Notes: generated by a model not told the origin, from the sequence alone. A stretch of 64,000 nt of DNA from Perognathus longimembris pacificus (GCF_023159225.1 NC_063188.1:29215475-29279474); one strand, 5' to 3'. Positions 12,431 to 24,366 are shown, counted from the first letter of the stretch. A program made the numbers and translations.

Positions 12431-12806
12431 AAAATTGTATTTCATTGTACAGATGATGTACAGAGGGGTTATAGCTTTATGAGTAAGGTAATGAGTACAT
12501 TTATTGTCAAACATCCTGCCCTCATTTTTCTTAAAGTTTTCCTGCCCCACCCCCCGAACTCCCTCCCCCCCAAGTTGTAAAGTGCATTTCCAATATAGTG
12601 TCTTGTGAGTATTCCTGTTGCATTGGTTCAACTTTTGTCCTTTGTCACTATTTTGTTGTTCCCCTTGCCTTTCCCAAATCAGTTCAACATATACACAAGA
12701 CACAGGGTACCAAAAATGAAAACAGGGTCAACAGTGGATAAACCAAAGGAATGAAAATGAAAGAAAAACAGAAATAACTTCACACGATCCATTAAAAAAT
12801 AAAAAA
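12431..12806 (-). mobile_element. Older L1 (D), 3' UTR end, left of the nested insertion
   Basis: The minus-strand L1 3' UTR (A-rich end at 12,431-12,440, complement of the G-rich tract near 12,545-12,572) is interrupted at about 12,806 by the full-length plus-strand L1. It resumes at about 20,281. The uninterrupted relatives at 28,370-29,279 and 58,646-59,328 show the same order of sequence across the break. Confidence 0.82.
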
Positions 12807-14794
12807 GAGGGGAAGACGGCAGAGGAGCAGCAGAGCCCTAGCTGAGCTCCCTCTGACATCACAGTTTTCTCACCCCATAGAAACTTTTACTCCTAGAAAG
12901 ACAGCCAGAGTAAGTTCTAACAGTACAGGGATTCTGGCCAGGAAGAAAAAATCCACTTTGCTCATCTGAAAACACAGATTTGAGCTCCACACCAGTGCCG
13001 GCGCCGGCACAGCGCCCGGCACAGCAACGTGCACTGCGTGCGGCTAAAGCACACAGCATAGACCAGGGAGAAATCCTCCAGACAGCGGCTGAGCACAGAC
13101 GGGCTGAAATCGCAGAGAAAGTGTGAGTACCCCTGAAAGATATTCTCACTTGTGCCCACAGAGCAGCTTCTGGAAGGCAGCCCTTCCCCCACAGCCAGAG
13201 CAAAGTGCCATCTTTGCCACTGGCATAGGGTCAGACCAGATTGGAACTAAAGCGGGCCTGGGGAAAGCGAGGTCAAAGGAGCCATCTTTGAAAAGGGCAA
13301 GAGTCACCAACCAATGAGAGCCAACTCCGCCCAGGAGAATGCCCCCTGCCCAGGCGGGAGGTGAGTCCTGGGCCTCAGCTTAGCCAGAGGTGCCCCGCCC
13401 TGCTCACCGGAATTTCTAAATTTAAAGCAATAGTGGCGAGCAGCTACCAGCAGCACAGAAACACCAGAAAGGGGAACAAACAGTTCCTGAGACAGTTAAA
13501 CGGTCCTGTCACACAGGAAGCCCAGTTCCCAGCCCGAAACAGAGCTGCATTCCATAGCCACCTCCGCCAAGGAGGCCGCCCCGCTCAGGAGGGAGGAGCC
13601 TCCCCCAGGCAAGCAACTCTCAGCCAGGTAAAACAGGCCAGAGGCGCATCGCCCTACAGAGTCTACAGCCTATTCAAAGCCAGGCGTCAAAGGCAGCAGC
13701 CCGACAGCAGACAGAGGAGACACAGTTCCTGAGACTGCTCACGGCCCATCTACAGAGGACGCCCAAGGCCTACCTGCAAGCTATGAGAACCACAGAGACC
13801 CAGGATTGCACCAACAGGGGAGAAGGGTCAGAACAGATCCACCCCCTGCAAACTGAAATCAAGTCAAACCAGCCAATCAAGAAAATAGACTGCAGACCAT
13901 TGCAAGGAAAACAGAGACTGGGGAAAGACCACCCAAACAAGGAGGACTCCATTTTTTTTTCTTTTCAAAAATTTTTTAAACTTTGAAAAAAAATTGTTTT
14001 TTATATCTTCACTTCTGAAACGTTGTTGTTTTGTTTGTTAGTTTTCCATTTTTACCGGTTTGTTTTATCATCTTTTTTGATTGATTGTTTGCTTAGGTTG
14101 TTCTTTTTCTGTTTTTTTTCCTTTTCCGTTTTTTTCTTTTATAAATAATTTTTCTATGTTTTGTGCATCTGTCTTCCAGTATTTTTACTTTATTTCTCTC
14201 TTTGGATTCCCTTTCTTTAAAAATTACTTTCCTATAAATAACACCTCCACTCTTTTCTGCTAACTCTCCATTGTCTAACATTTTAACCTTGTTCTTTCTA
14301 ATGATTCTACTCTTCTCCACATTTCCATGTCACTGAAACTAAACCAAAATCACCCCCCAATATATTTTACTCTATTATCTTTACTACCTCCAACTTACCC
14401 TCCTGACTTACTGCCTGGAACTCCAGGTTCCATTGTCTCCTGGTTATTGGATAGAGGGTATCCCAGCTTAATCCAAGTGAATCAAAGGGGTTCATAGAGA
14501 AAGCCAATCCTAAAAGAACTTAATATAAAACAAGAATTGCTTATAGGGTTGTAATAGTAAATAAGTAACTACTGAATACAGGGCCCAGGATCGGTTGTTT
14601 TATTGAAATTGTATTCTTTAGGAACACCAAATCTAATTTTACAGACAGGTATACAAGGTATCTGTATATAATTGTGAACTTGTAAGATTTACACAACAAT
14701 GCTTGGTAAGGGCTGCTTTTGGTCTTAAACAGTGCTCACAGATGCTGGTAGACTGGCATTCCCAATCCAAATAGGCAGAAGGAACACAAGAAAG
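12807..14794 (+). promoter_or_regulatory. L1-1 5' UTR / internal promoter region
   Basis: About 2 kb upstream of ORF1. The first 900 bases are GC- and CpG-rich (12,960-13,780) and the remainder is AT-rich. No tandem monomers of the mouse type are visible. In L1 elements this region carries the internal pol II promoter, so promoter function here is inferred from family knowledge. CAAAGATGGC-type, YY1-like sequence occurs on the minus strand near 13,280-13,290. An antisense open frame overlaps the first 400 bases (see findings). Confidence 0.7.
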
Positions 14795-15892
14795 ATGGCA
14801 AACAATGAAGTCTTATCCCCCACTCAAAACAAGCAGGAAGCAGAGCAGTCAATCAAAGACATAGAAGAGAACCCGCAAAATGCTCTACAAAGTATACTGA
14901 TAAACATGATAAATGAAAAGTTTGAATCTCTTCAGTCAATTATTCTAGAGCGTGAGGAGGCAAAGCAAAAATTAATGGAGAATTTCATGGCATCCACAAA
15001 TAGAAAGATAAATGAACTTTAAGAGTCAAATGAAAAGATAGCTAACCAGCTTAAAGATTTGAGAGACAACACTCAAAACCAAAGTAATGAAGTTAATGAA
15101 GTAAAGAAGTCCATACAAGACCTAAGAAATGACATGGAAATCATCAGGAAAGACCAGTCAGAAGGAAAAGAAATTCGAAATCAAGTAGCTGGCCTACAGT
15201 CCCGACTAACTGAAGCAAAGGATCGAATCTCAGGAGCTGAAGATTCCTTGGATTCTATGGAGAAAGATAAAAAATCAATACAAATCCAGTCCAATCAACA
15301 AAACAGATCACTACAGGAGATTCAAGAAACGATCAGGAAGCCCAATTTAAGGATAATAGGTATTGAGGAAAACTTGGAGAAAGAGGTTGATGGGATAGGC
15401 AAACTATTTAAGAGAATATTAGCTGAGACCTTCCCAAATACCCAGAAGGAAAGGCCTATACAGATACAAGAAGCATTTAGAACCCCAAACTGACCAGACC
15501 AGAATAGGACATCCCACCGACACATTGTGATCAAAACAGGATCAGTAGAGTACAAGGAAAGAATCCTTAAAGCTGTTAGGGAGAAGAAAACAATCACATA
15601 TAAAGGAAAAGCAATCAGAATCACCCCAGACTCCTCAGCAGAGACCATGAAAGCAAGGAGAGCCTCTAATGAAGTATACCAAACTCTAAATAAAAATAAC
15701 TACCAACCAAGGATTCTGTACCCAGCGAAACTCTCCTTCATAGCCAAAGGTCAAATAAAAGTCTTCCACAATAAGGAAAAACTGAAACAATATATCTCCA
15801 CCAAACCAGCTATATAGAAAATCCTTAAAGATGTACTATACAGGGAAAATAATCAAGATCCCAATACAGACAGAGAAATGAACCCTAAATAG
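14795..15892 (+). pseudogene. L1-1 ORF1 (RNA-binding trimer protein), three premature stops
   Basis: One reading frame of about 366 codons. I chose the Met of MANNEVLSPTQNKQ at 14,795, because L1 ORF1 starts with a short leader before the coiled coil. Residues 20-180 are charged and heptad-like (coiled coil), followed by the RRM-like region (IRKPNLRIIGIEE) and the C-terminal domain (YPAKLSFIAKGQIKVFHNKEKL). In-frame stops: TAA at 15,020, TGA at 15,491 and TAG at 15,815. The TGA corresponds to CGA in the L1 B copy, consistent with CpG decay. Known role: nucleic-acid chaperone of the L1 RNP. Confidence 0.88.
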
Positions 15893-15938
15893 TAAACATC
15901 AGATCAAGAAATGGGAAGACACAGCTTTAAACAAGATA

Positions 15939-18900
15939 GTGATAATGAAAGGAACAAACGATCACCTCTCAATCCTAACTGTCAACATTAATGGAATTAA
16001 TTCTCCAACCAAACGACATAGGCTCATAAGTTGGATCAAAAATCAAGATCCAACTTTCTGCTGCCTCCAAGAGACACATCTATCCAGCAAAAGTAAACAT
16101 CTTCTAAAAGTGAAAGGCTGGAATCAAATCTATCAAGAAAATGGCCCCCATAAGCAGGCTGGAGTTGCAATCCTAGTATCAGAAAAAATTGACTTCAGAT
16201 TTAAAACGGTAAGAAGAGACAAAGAAGGCTACTACATACTAGTAAAGGGATGTTTCCTACAGGAAGATATAACCATTCTAAATATATACACACCAAATGC
16301 AAGAGCACCCAACTTCATCCAACAAACACTACTGACTCTAAAAACACTCATAGACCCAAACACATTGGTAGTTGGAGACTTTAACACTCCACTATCACCT
16401 CTGGACAGATCAACACGCCAAAAACTGAACAAAGAACTTATTAATTGCATAGACCAATTATTGTTAAACGACATGTACAGAATATTCTACCCAGCAACAA
16501 CAGAATACACATTCTTCTCCGCAGCACATGGAACATTCTCCAAAATAGATCATATCTTCGGGCACAAAGAAAATCTGTACAAATTCAGAACTATAAAAAC
16601 CATTCCCTGCATTTTCTCAGACCACAATGGAATAAAATTACAGCTCAACTCAAACAGCCACCACAGAAAATCCTACAATTCATGGAGACAAAACAACACA
16701 CTGCTGAACCATCAGTTGGTCATTGAGGTAATTCAAACGGAAATTCAAATGTTTATGGAATTCAACCAAGTTGAGGACACAAAGTACCAGCTTCTTTGGG
16801 ACAAAGAAAAGGCAGTATTCAGAGGAAAATTTATATCTCTGAGTACATACATCAACAAACTGGAGAAACAGCAACTCAATAATTTAAGGAAGCACCTTAA
16901 TTTCCTTGAGAGAGAACAACAAGCAAAACCCCAAGTCAATAGACAGAGGCAAATCATTTAAATCAAATCAGAATTAAATCAATTAGAGTCTAAAAAAAAC
17001 CATTGAAAGAATCAACAAAACAAAGAGTTGGTTCTTTGAAAAAATCAACAAGATAGACAGACCCCTGGCAAACCTGACCAAAAAACAAAGGCAGCACACT
17101 CAAATATACAAGATAAGAGATGAAACAGGTAACATCTCCACAGAAATAACCGAAATTCAGAAAATAATAAGGGACTATTTTGCAAACCTTTATGCCAACA
17201 AATTCGAGAACTTGGAAGAAATGGATGATTTCCTTGAAAAAATTCATATCCCCAAACTTAAACATGAATATTCAAACCTTCTAAACAGACCCATATCCAG
17301 TATTGAAATAGAAACGGCAATAAATGATCTCCCATCCAAGAAAAGCACAAGTCCAGACGGATTCACTGCAGAATTCTACAAGGCCTTCAAAACAGAACTC
17401 ACACCAATATTTCTCAAACTCTTCAATAAAATTGAAAGAGAACGTTCACTCACAGACACATTCTGTGAAGCGAGTATAACCCTCATCCCAAAACCAGGCT
17501 GGGACTCATCACGGAAAGAGGACTCCAGACCGATTTCCCTGATGAACATAGACGCAAAAATTCTCAACAAAATTCTGGCCAATCGACTTCAACAGGTCAT
17601 CAAAAAAAAAAAATCATACACCACGATCAAACTGGATTCATCCCATGGATGCAAAGTTGGCTTTATATACGCAAGTCAATTAATGTAATCCACCACATCA
17701 ACCGGAGCAAGGTAAAGAGCCACATGATTTTATCTCTGGATGTGGAAAAAGCATTCGATAAAATCCAGCACCCATTTATGCTAAAAGCCCTGGAAAAACT
17801 GGGATTCCAGGGAACATTCCTGAATATAATCAAGGCAGTTTATGACAAATCAACAGCAAGCATAACTCTAAATGGTGAAAAACTAAAGCCATTCCCTTTA
17901 AAATCAGGAACAAGGCAGGGATGTCCACTCTCTCCCCTGCTCTTCAACATAGTACTAGAATTCCTAGCCAGAGCAATTAGGCAAGAAGAAAATATAAAGG
18001 GGATCCAAATAGTAAAAGATGTAGTTAAACTTTCTCTCTTCGCAGATGACATGATCCTATACCTAAAGAATCCCATAGACTCTACCACCAAGCTAATAGA
18101 GCTGATGCAAAACTTTGGCAAAGTTGCAGGATATAAAATAAACCCTCAAAAATCAACGGCCTTTCTCTATACTAACGACCCAAAGACCGAGGCTGAAATT
18201 CGGAAAGCAACTCCTTTTGCAATAGCCCCCCAAAACATAAAATACCTAGGAATAACCTTATCCAAAGAGGTGAAAGACTTCTTTGATGAGAACTTTAAAC
18301 GGTTGAAAAATGAAATTAAGTCAGAACTAAGGAAATGGGAAAACCTCCCATGTACCTGGATTGGGAGGATTAATTAAATCAAAATGGCAATATTGCCAAA
18401 GGCTATCTACAAATTCAATGCAATACCCATTAATATCCCAACACCACTTTTTAATGAAATAGAGGAAGCAATCCTGAAATTCATATGGAACAATAAAAGA
18501 CCTAGAATAGCAAAAACAATCCTAAGCAGAAAGAACAGTGCTGGAGGAATTACAATACCCAACTTCAAGCTGTATTATAAAGCTATAGTAATAAAAACAG
18601 CTTGTTATTGGCACCGGAACAGGCCTGAAGACCAATGGAACAGAATTGAAGACCCAGAATTGAACCCACAGAACTACGCCTACTTAATCTTTGATAAAGG
18701 AGCTAAAACAATGGTATGGAAGAAAGATAGCCTCTTTAACAAGTGGTGCTGGCAATACTGGCTCAACACATGCAACAAACTAAAAGTAGATCCTTATATA
18801 TCACTCTGTACCAAAATCAATTCCAAATGGATCAAAGACCTTGAAATCAACACAGACACCCTGAAAACACTAAAGGAAGGAGTAGGAGAAACATTTGGGC

Positions 18901-19762
18901 TCCTTGGCACAGAACGGAACTTCCTTAACAAAGACCCAGAAAGGCTACAAATCAAAGAAAGGTTGGACAAATGGGACTACATCAAACTTCAGAGCTTCTG
19001 CCTGGCAAAGGACATAGCTCGCATGATAAACAGAAAGCCCACAGACTGGGAGAAGATCTTTACCGGCCATTCAATGGACAAAGGCCTCATATCTAAAATA
19101 TATGCAGAACTAAAAAAATTACCTTCTTCCAAAACAAAACTGCAAAGAACCAATAGCCCCCTCATCAAGTGGGCTAAAGACTTACAAAGAGACTTCTCTG
19201 ATGAGGAAATGAGAATGGCCAAGAGATATATGAAAAAGTGCTCTACATCACTGGCCATAAAAGAAATGCAAATCAAAAGAACATTGAGATTCCATCTCAC
19301 CCCAGTAAGAATGTCCTAAATTGTTGGAGGGGATGTGGCCAAAAGGAAACCCTACTTCATTGTTGGTAGGAATGTAAACTGGTTCAGCCACTCTGGCAAG
19401 CAGTATGGAGATTCCTCAGAAGGCTAAATATAGAACTCCCCTATGACCCAGCAGCCCCACTTTTGAGTATCTATCCAAAAGAACACAAACAAAATCATAG
19501 TAATGCCACCAGCACAACATTGTTCATCGCAGCACAATTTGTCATAGCGAGAATCTGGAACCAACCCAGATGCCCCTCAGTAGACGAATGGATCAGGCAA
19601 ATGTGGTATATATACACAATGGAATTTTATGCCTCTATCAGAAAGAATGACATTGCCCCATTTGTAAGGAAATGGAAGGACTTGGAAAAAATTATACTAA
19701 GTGAAGTGAGCCAGACCCAAAGAAACAAGGACTCTATGGTCTCCCTTATTGGGAATAATTAG
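15939..19762 (+). pseudogene. L1-1 ORF2 (endonuclease/reverse transcriptase), frameshifted
   Basis: The N-terminal AP-like endonuclease is readable to 16,961: NINGIN, QETHL (Glu about 45), IYTPN, GDFNTPL and SDHN match the catalytic set. The RT domain follows, with [11 protein letters not shown] near 17,350, the core [14 protein letters not shown] near 17,910 and the FADD box at 18,039-18,050. The C-terminus includes a Cys-rich knuckle and [13 protein letters not shown]. Lesions: an extra A in the A run near 16,993-17,000 (7 to 8), TAA at 16,959, five extra A in the run at 17,602-17,613 (7 to 12) that restores the first frame, TAA at 18,375, and a deletion with TAA at 19,317. In L1s this protein nicks DNA and primes reverse transcription. 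Confidence 0.9.
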
Positions 19763-20138
19763 TACAGGTTTAGGCAAGTCATAGCAGAGCATCACAAGAG
19801 CCCAATAGCTATACCCTTATGAACACATAAGATGATGCTAAGTGAAATGAACTCCATGTTATGGAAACAATTGTTATATCACAGTTGTAACTACTTTCAA
19901 AGTCCCATGTGTATCTGTAGCTTCTATTATTGATGATGTTCTTGTGTCATCTTCCTGTGGTTGTACCTACACTATCTCTGTAATCTTATCTGAGTATATT
20001 GGAAACCGTGTATACTGGTATTGGAACTAGGAAATTGAAAGGGAATACCAAAATTGAGAGACAGGGTAAAAAAGACAAACAACTACAAAAGCAATACTTG
20101 CAAAACTGTTTGGTGTAAGTGAACTGAACCCCTCATGG

Positions 20139-20172
20139 GGGGAAAGGGAAAGGGGGAGGAGGGAGGGGGGTA
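20139..20172 (+). repeat. G-rich polypurine tract in the L1 3' UTR
   Basis: Repeated runs of three or more G separated by A-rich spacers, able in principle to form a G-quadruplex. An equivalent tract occurs in nearly every L1 3' end here (complement near 8,420-8,460, 12,545-12,572, 32,330-32,350, 35,020-35,055, 51,515-51,550; sense at 23,280-23,320). Confidence 0.75.
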
Positions 20173-20280
20173 TGAGGGACAAGGCAACAAACAGTACAAG
20201 AAATGTATCCAATGCCTAATGTATGAAACTGTAACCTCTCTGTACATCAGTTTGATAGTAAAAATTTGAATAAAAAACAA

Positions 20281-20898
20281 ATAAGATACAAAAAGGCAAG
20301 AAAAAAACCCTCTTGCTTTCATATTTTGCAGTTAATTTATTTTAGCATCATTTTATATGCTCATATGTACATAGCCATGGAGCTGTTGTGATCCTCTGCT
20401 AGGTCTATGCTAGGCATATACAAATTATTACAAATGCGGAAAACAATGAGATGTATGTTTCTTTGTGTCTAGCTCACTTAGTATAACTTTTTTCAAGTCT
20501 TTCCATTTCCTTATGAATAGGACAATGTCATTTTTTTCTAATGGGAACATAGAATTACATTGTGTATATACATCACATTTTCTTGATCCATTCATCTACT
20601 GAGGGGCATAAGGGTTGGTTTCAATTATTAGCTGTGGTAAACACTGCTCAGTGAACATAGTTGTGCTTGTAGCTTTAGTGTGCCCTTGTTTGTGATCTTT
20701 TGGGCAAATGTCCAGGAGGGGATTGCTGAATCATAAAGGAGCTCTATCTTTATTCTTTGAGGAACCTCCATACTGCTTTCCAGAGTTTTTTAAACTAGTT
20801 TACCCCACAAACAGCTTAGTGCCATTCTCTTTTGGCCACATCCCCACCAGCATCTGCTATTGTTTTGTTGATGATGCCTTGAGAACTGAGGTGAGGTG
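20281..20898 (-). mobile_element. Older L1 (D), continuation of the 3' part
   Basis: Resumes the minus-strand L1 3' UTR and ORF2 C-terminus interrupted at 12,806. It contains complements of the 'tttgggtctggctcactt'-type and [17 protein letters not shown] sequence and runs up to the ORF2 position equivalent to about 19,290 of L1-1, where orientation flips. Confidence 0.85.
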
Positions 20899-21218
20899 CA
20901 TAGCTAGCAAGATAAATAGAAAGCCCACTGGTTGGGAGAAGATCTTCACTAGCTGTACAACAGACAAGGGCCTCATATAAAAAATTTACCTAGGGCTGGG
21001 AATATGGCCTAGTGGTAAAAGTGCTCGCCTTAAAAAATATATATATAAAAAAATTAAACCCCTCAATAACAAATCCTCCAAGAAACAACCACCCCATTCA
21101 TAAGTGGGCTACAGATTTAGAGAGACTTCCCTGGAGAAGAAATAAGAATAGCGGGTAGAAACCGGAAGAAATGTTCAACATCTCTGGCCATAAAAGAAAT
21201 GCAAATCAAAACTATACT
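20899..21218 (+). mobile_element. Inverted 5' segment of L1 D (twin-priming inversion)
   Basis: Sense-strand ORF2 sequence equivalent to about 19,013-19,288 of L1-1 (KINRKPTGWEKIFT and the 'gccataaaagaaatgcaaatc' stretch), immediately adjoining the minus-strand 3' part. A head-to-head flip of a 5' segment with abutting breakpoints is the hallmark of twin-primed L1 insertion. A SINE head fragment interrupts it at about 20,994-21,040. Confidence 0.85.
20994..21040 (+). mobile_element. Fragment of a tRNA-type SINE head inside L1 D
   Basis: GGGCTGGGAATATGGCCTAG and the A-box region up to 'gctcgcctt', then an AT run. Only the first third of the left monomer is present, so it is either truncated or degraded. 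Confidence 0.65.
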
Positions 21219-21228
21219 GAGAAGCTTA

Positions 21229-21332
21229 TTTTTGTAAGACACGATTTTGCCACATAACCAGAATTTGCCAATCCTCTTACATTAGGTATTCCAAATATTG
21301 GATTTATAGGTATGTCCCACCATGCCCTACTT
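21229..21332 (-). mobile_element. B1-type (7SL-derived) SINE, degenerate
   Basis: The minus strand reads as an old B1: complement of 'ggatttataggtatgtccc' (the pol III B-box area) and 'ttgccacataac', with a short T run at the left as the A tail. GAAAAAG at 21,333 may be its right target duplication, paired with the GAAAAAGCTT motif at the left copies of the stacked site. Confidence 0.6.
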
Positions 21333-21341
21333 GAAAAAGTT

Positions 21342-22244
21342 CATAAAGTAAAGTATAGGTGAGAATTCAGTTACCTAAGAGTCAATGCATTTTACTTCTC
21401 TCCTTGAAGCTTTCCATGTACGGCAAGGGACAAAATAAAAAGGAGACCAAGTGTGGCATTGATTTCCTCAAGTTCTATGAAGATTAGTTACCGTCAGTAG
21501 AGACATCTGTGTTGTAAAATAAAATAAGGAAAAGAAAAAAGAAGAACTCAGTAATGTTGGAAGCAAAAAGCTGATAAAACTTTATGCTTGACATAAGTTT
21601 TAGCTGTTTTGACAAGGACATCTAGGCCCTAAATTTAAGTGAATTACTCACATTACCTTTTTAGATCCATTTCAGTTCCAGAACTTCACTACATGTAAAG
21701 CACATACTCTCTCAATTTTGTTTTTATTGTTTTAGTTGAACCAATTCATTAAGCTTTCAGCTCACTCTATTCATTTTAGTACCACTTACCTTTCTTTCCC
21801 CAGCTATCTATCTAACAGTCTCAGCTTGTAATGCTTTACTCAGTTTGGTCTCTTCATTGTATTGATTCCTCCTCTGGTATTGCAATAGTTATTTTCTTAA
21901 TAACTTCCTGGCTTATTTTTTGTTTTGTGGTTGGGGCATAGACAGTAAAATCTATCATATTCTAAAATGTCCCTCAAATTATTAAGTAACCCATCTTCTT
22001 TTTAAAATGGGGTAACAATTTCTTCCATTTCTCATAAGAAAGGTATATTCACAGTGATATATGCATTCTCTGAAATATTACAAATATGGTTCTGTGTCAG
22101 TTGTAAGTTGTTTTTTATTATCTTCAATAATACCAATATTGTCTTCTTTAATCCAACGATTTTCCATAAAATTCTTGTGTATAAAAATCTTTGGTCCAAT
22201 AGCAGCAGTTGCATTGTGAATTTGTTAGAAATGGAAATTCTTAA
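21342..22244. other. Intergenic sequence
   Basis: Nothing recognised. AT-rich with no credible open frame. Confidence 0.5.
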
Positions 22245-22365
22245 GTAGTACTTCAGACCCATCAAGTCAGAAACTCTGTTTCAGGGCCCCAAATCCATGC
22301 TTTAATATATACACATGTGCCTCAAGTACTTTTGATGCATGTTCAAGTTTAAGAACTCAGTAATC
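22245..22365. mobile_element. MER5A-like (hAT-Charlie) DNA transposon relic
   Basis: The run 'cagacccatcaagtcagaaa', the 'cagggccccaaatcc' block and the end 'tgatgcatgttcaagtttaa' match the layout of MER5-type non-autonomous hAT elements (Gln/Ser-type 'tcagaatctctgg...gggcccc' core and 'gatgcacgctaaagtttgagaa' end). Old and diverged. Confidence 0.55.
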
Positions 22366-23249
22366 AAAATATATTAGTAAGTTTGGTAAAAGGAAAATAC
22401 TACTTTTTTGGTTTTGGTTAATGTTTTGCAAAGCTTCATATGACACAATTCTGTTTATCCACATATAAAAGATAATACCAGGCCATTTTCCTTACTTCTT
22501 TATGGGAACTTGGCCTTGTCAGCTCTTATGGAAATAAACTCTTTTGCTCTAAATAAAAAAAGACAATACTAAAATACCTGAGAAGTCATTCATTTTAAAT
22601 TATACAATTAAAGACATTCTTTCTGGTAAAATGATCAATATTTTTTACTTATTTCTTTGCTTTTGAGTAGATAGAAATGAACACAGGAGGCTCATCCTAC
22701 TCTCATCATGATAGAAATTTCACTATTGATGGATGACTCCTGTATCCTGTGAGACATCAAACTCTATTAGTCACTCATTTTTGCAATTTAAATGCTGGAT
22801 TTCATTTTTCAGTGCTACAGACCCATTACCCAAAGAGGGCCCAGCTGTTACATTTTTGCTGCAGGGAAATTCTTTGCAAATTCAATGGGTTTTACTTCAA
22901 TCCAGGAAACATAAAGCATTATGTTTGTAACAATAATTATGTATCTTTCCATGGCTTCAAAATGTGAAGCCAAAGAGAGGAGTAATGATAATTGATCAGA
23001 TTCATTAAAGGAAAAATTTATTCTCAAAACATCTTTCTGTCATGGGCAAATGTCCATTGGACAGATGGGCCAATAGGCATGGTGTTAGAATTATATGGAT
23101 AACTAATCTTTTATGCATTTGTGTTCCCAAAAGCTCAGGGTTAGTATAACTGAGAAACCAAAGTTTGGGCAAATAATATACCATAGTTTTGATTAAGCAT
23201 TTTCCTTATAACATGATGATATTAGGAAGACTTATAACTAATGTTAAGG
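22366..23249. other. Intergenic sequence
   Basis: Unique-looking. Overlapping frames of 65 and 72 codons at 22,733-22,967 have no recognised relatives. Confidence 0.45.
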
Positions 23250-23398
23250 CATTTGGTGTAAACTAACTGAACAACTCATGGGGGTAGAGGGAAAAGGGGA
23301 GGGGGAAAGGCAAGGGGGCAAATGAAGGAGGAGGTAAAAAATTGTACAAGAAATGCACCCACTGCCTTAGGTATGAATAAATAAACAATTATTCAGGG
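23250..23398 (+). mobile_element. Short L1 3' UTR tail
   Basis: 'gtgtaaactaactgaac' followed by the G-rich tract (23,279-23,325), 'acaagaaatgcacccactgcc' spread over 23,345-23,366 and an A-rich end match the last 150 bases of L1-1. It is an extreme 5' truncation. Confidence 0.75.
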
Positions 23399-23412
23399 GA
23401 AAAAAAGTATTC

Positions 23413-23508
23413 ATTGTGGGCTAGGAATGTGGCTTAGTGGTAGAATGCTTGTGTAGCATGCAACAAGCCCTGGGATCAATTCCTTGATACCACCTAAACA
23501 AAAACAAA
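23413..23508 (+). mobile_element. ID-type tRNA SINE (monomer)
   Basis: Single tRNA-like head with an A box (GTGGCTTAGTGGTAGAATG) and a B-box-like GGGATCAATTCC, then an A-rich tail. The flanks 'aaagtattcattg' and 'agaatcttcattg' form an imperfect target duplication. Confidence 0.75.
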
Positions 23509-23523
23509 AAAGAATCTTCATTG

Positions 23524-23884
23524 CTAGATTAGATGTGTGAGGCAATAGCTTGGGCCACTTGCCAGTATTGGGTGTTAGAGGGTTGGGATTCCTTTCCAAA
23601 TAACACAGGAGAGGTTTGAGAATGGAGATTGATCTTGGCTATAGTCACTGGAGAAGAGCAGCTAGAATTCTAGAAACTAGGCAGAGATGACATTGCAGGC
23701 AACTGGGAGTCTATAGGCAAGGATGTGTCAGTTGTCTCTATCCCTCCGTAGGCAAGAAAGAATCATGTCACATGAACTGAGAGTGACAAATAAGCTTTTT
23801 ACTATATGTAAGTCTTTTTTTGCATAAGGTTGTATCAATTTTATGTTTGTCTGTGAGGGGTATTTTTATCTACCTGATATAGTC
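23524..23884. other. Intergenic sequence
   Basis: Nothing recognised. Confidence 0.5.
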
Positions 23885-24366
23885 TGTTGGGGACAGCTGT
23901 GCCTTTAAGAGGCCACAGCTGGCTTTAGCCTTTAACAGGAAGAGAAGCCCCAGCCCCTGGGGCGAGCACATGTCAGCCCTTGGAGGATTGTGATCCGGGC
24001 CCACAGAGGAAGTTTCATGACATCACCTGATGGGCATCCCAGTCAGCCAATCAGTCAGTCACCCCAAGTCCTTCCCCTTCCGCCTTTGTCATCGTAATAA
24101 ATCCTTCTCCCCACCCTCTGGGACGTGGAGACCCATTCAAACATCCAACCGTCTCCCCGATATCTTTGTCCTGCGGCTCCTGACACATTATGGGGGACCG
24201 AGGAAGAGATTTCGGCATCCCACTTCAGCTTAGAGCAGTCCGGTAAGGACACGCCTTACTCCTTCTGCCGGTATGAGGGTTAGGGCGGAGTTTCTTCCAT
24301 AGAATTGAGGTTCAGGCATTCCCCTGGGAGATAGGGGGGAAGAAGGGGTCCTCAGAGATCCCGACA
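23885..24366 (+). repeat. 5' LTR of the short ERV
   Basis: Starts TGTTGGGGAC and ends CCCGACA. It contains CCAATCAGTCAGTC (CCAAT-like) near 24,045-24,060, the AATAAA polyadenylation signal at about 24,096 and a GT-rich/CT-rich downstream region. Confidence 0.85.

Larger units (their letters stand above)
12807..20280 (+). mobile_element. Full-length L1 retrotransposon (inactive), 'L1-1'
   Basis: About 7.5 kb with 5' UTR (12,807-14,794), ORF1 (14,795-15,892), ORF2 (15,939-19,762) and 3' UTR with a G-rich tract (20,139-20,172) and A-rich tail. The 5' boundary is set by comparison with L1 B, which starts with the same GGAAGACGGCAGAGGAGC. It sits inside the 3' UTR of older L1 D in opposite orientation. 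ORF1 has three in-frame stops, and ORF2 has two homopolymer frameshifts plus stops and a deletion, so it cannot be autonomous now. Confidence 0.93.

Noticed and set aside
13361..13732. 123-codon sense frame in the L1-1 5' UTR
   Set aside because: Gln/Arg-rich product of the GC-rich UTR. No equivalent sense frame stands out in L1 B.
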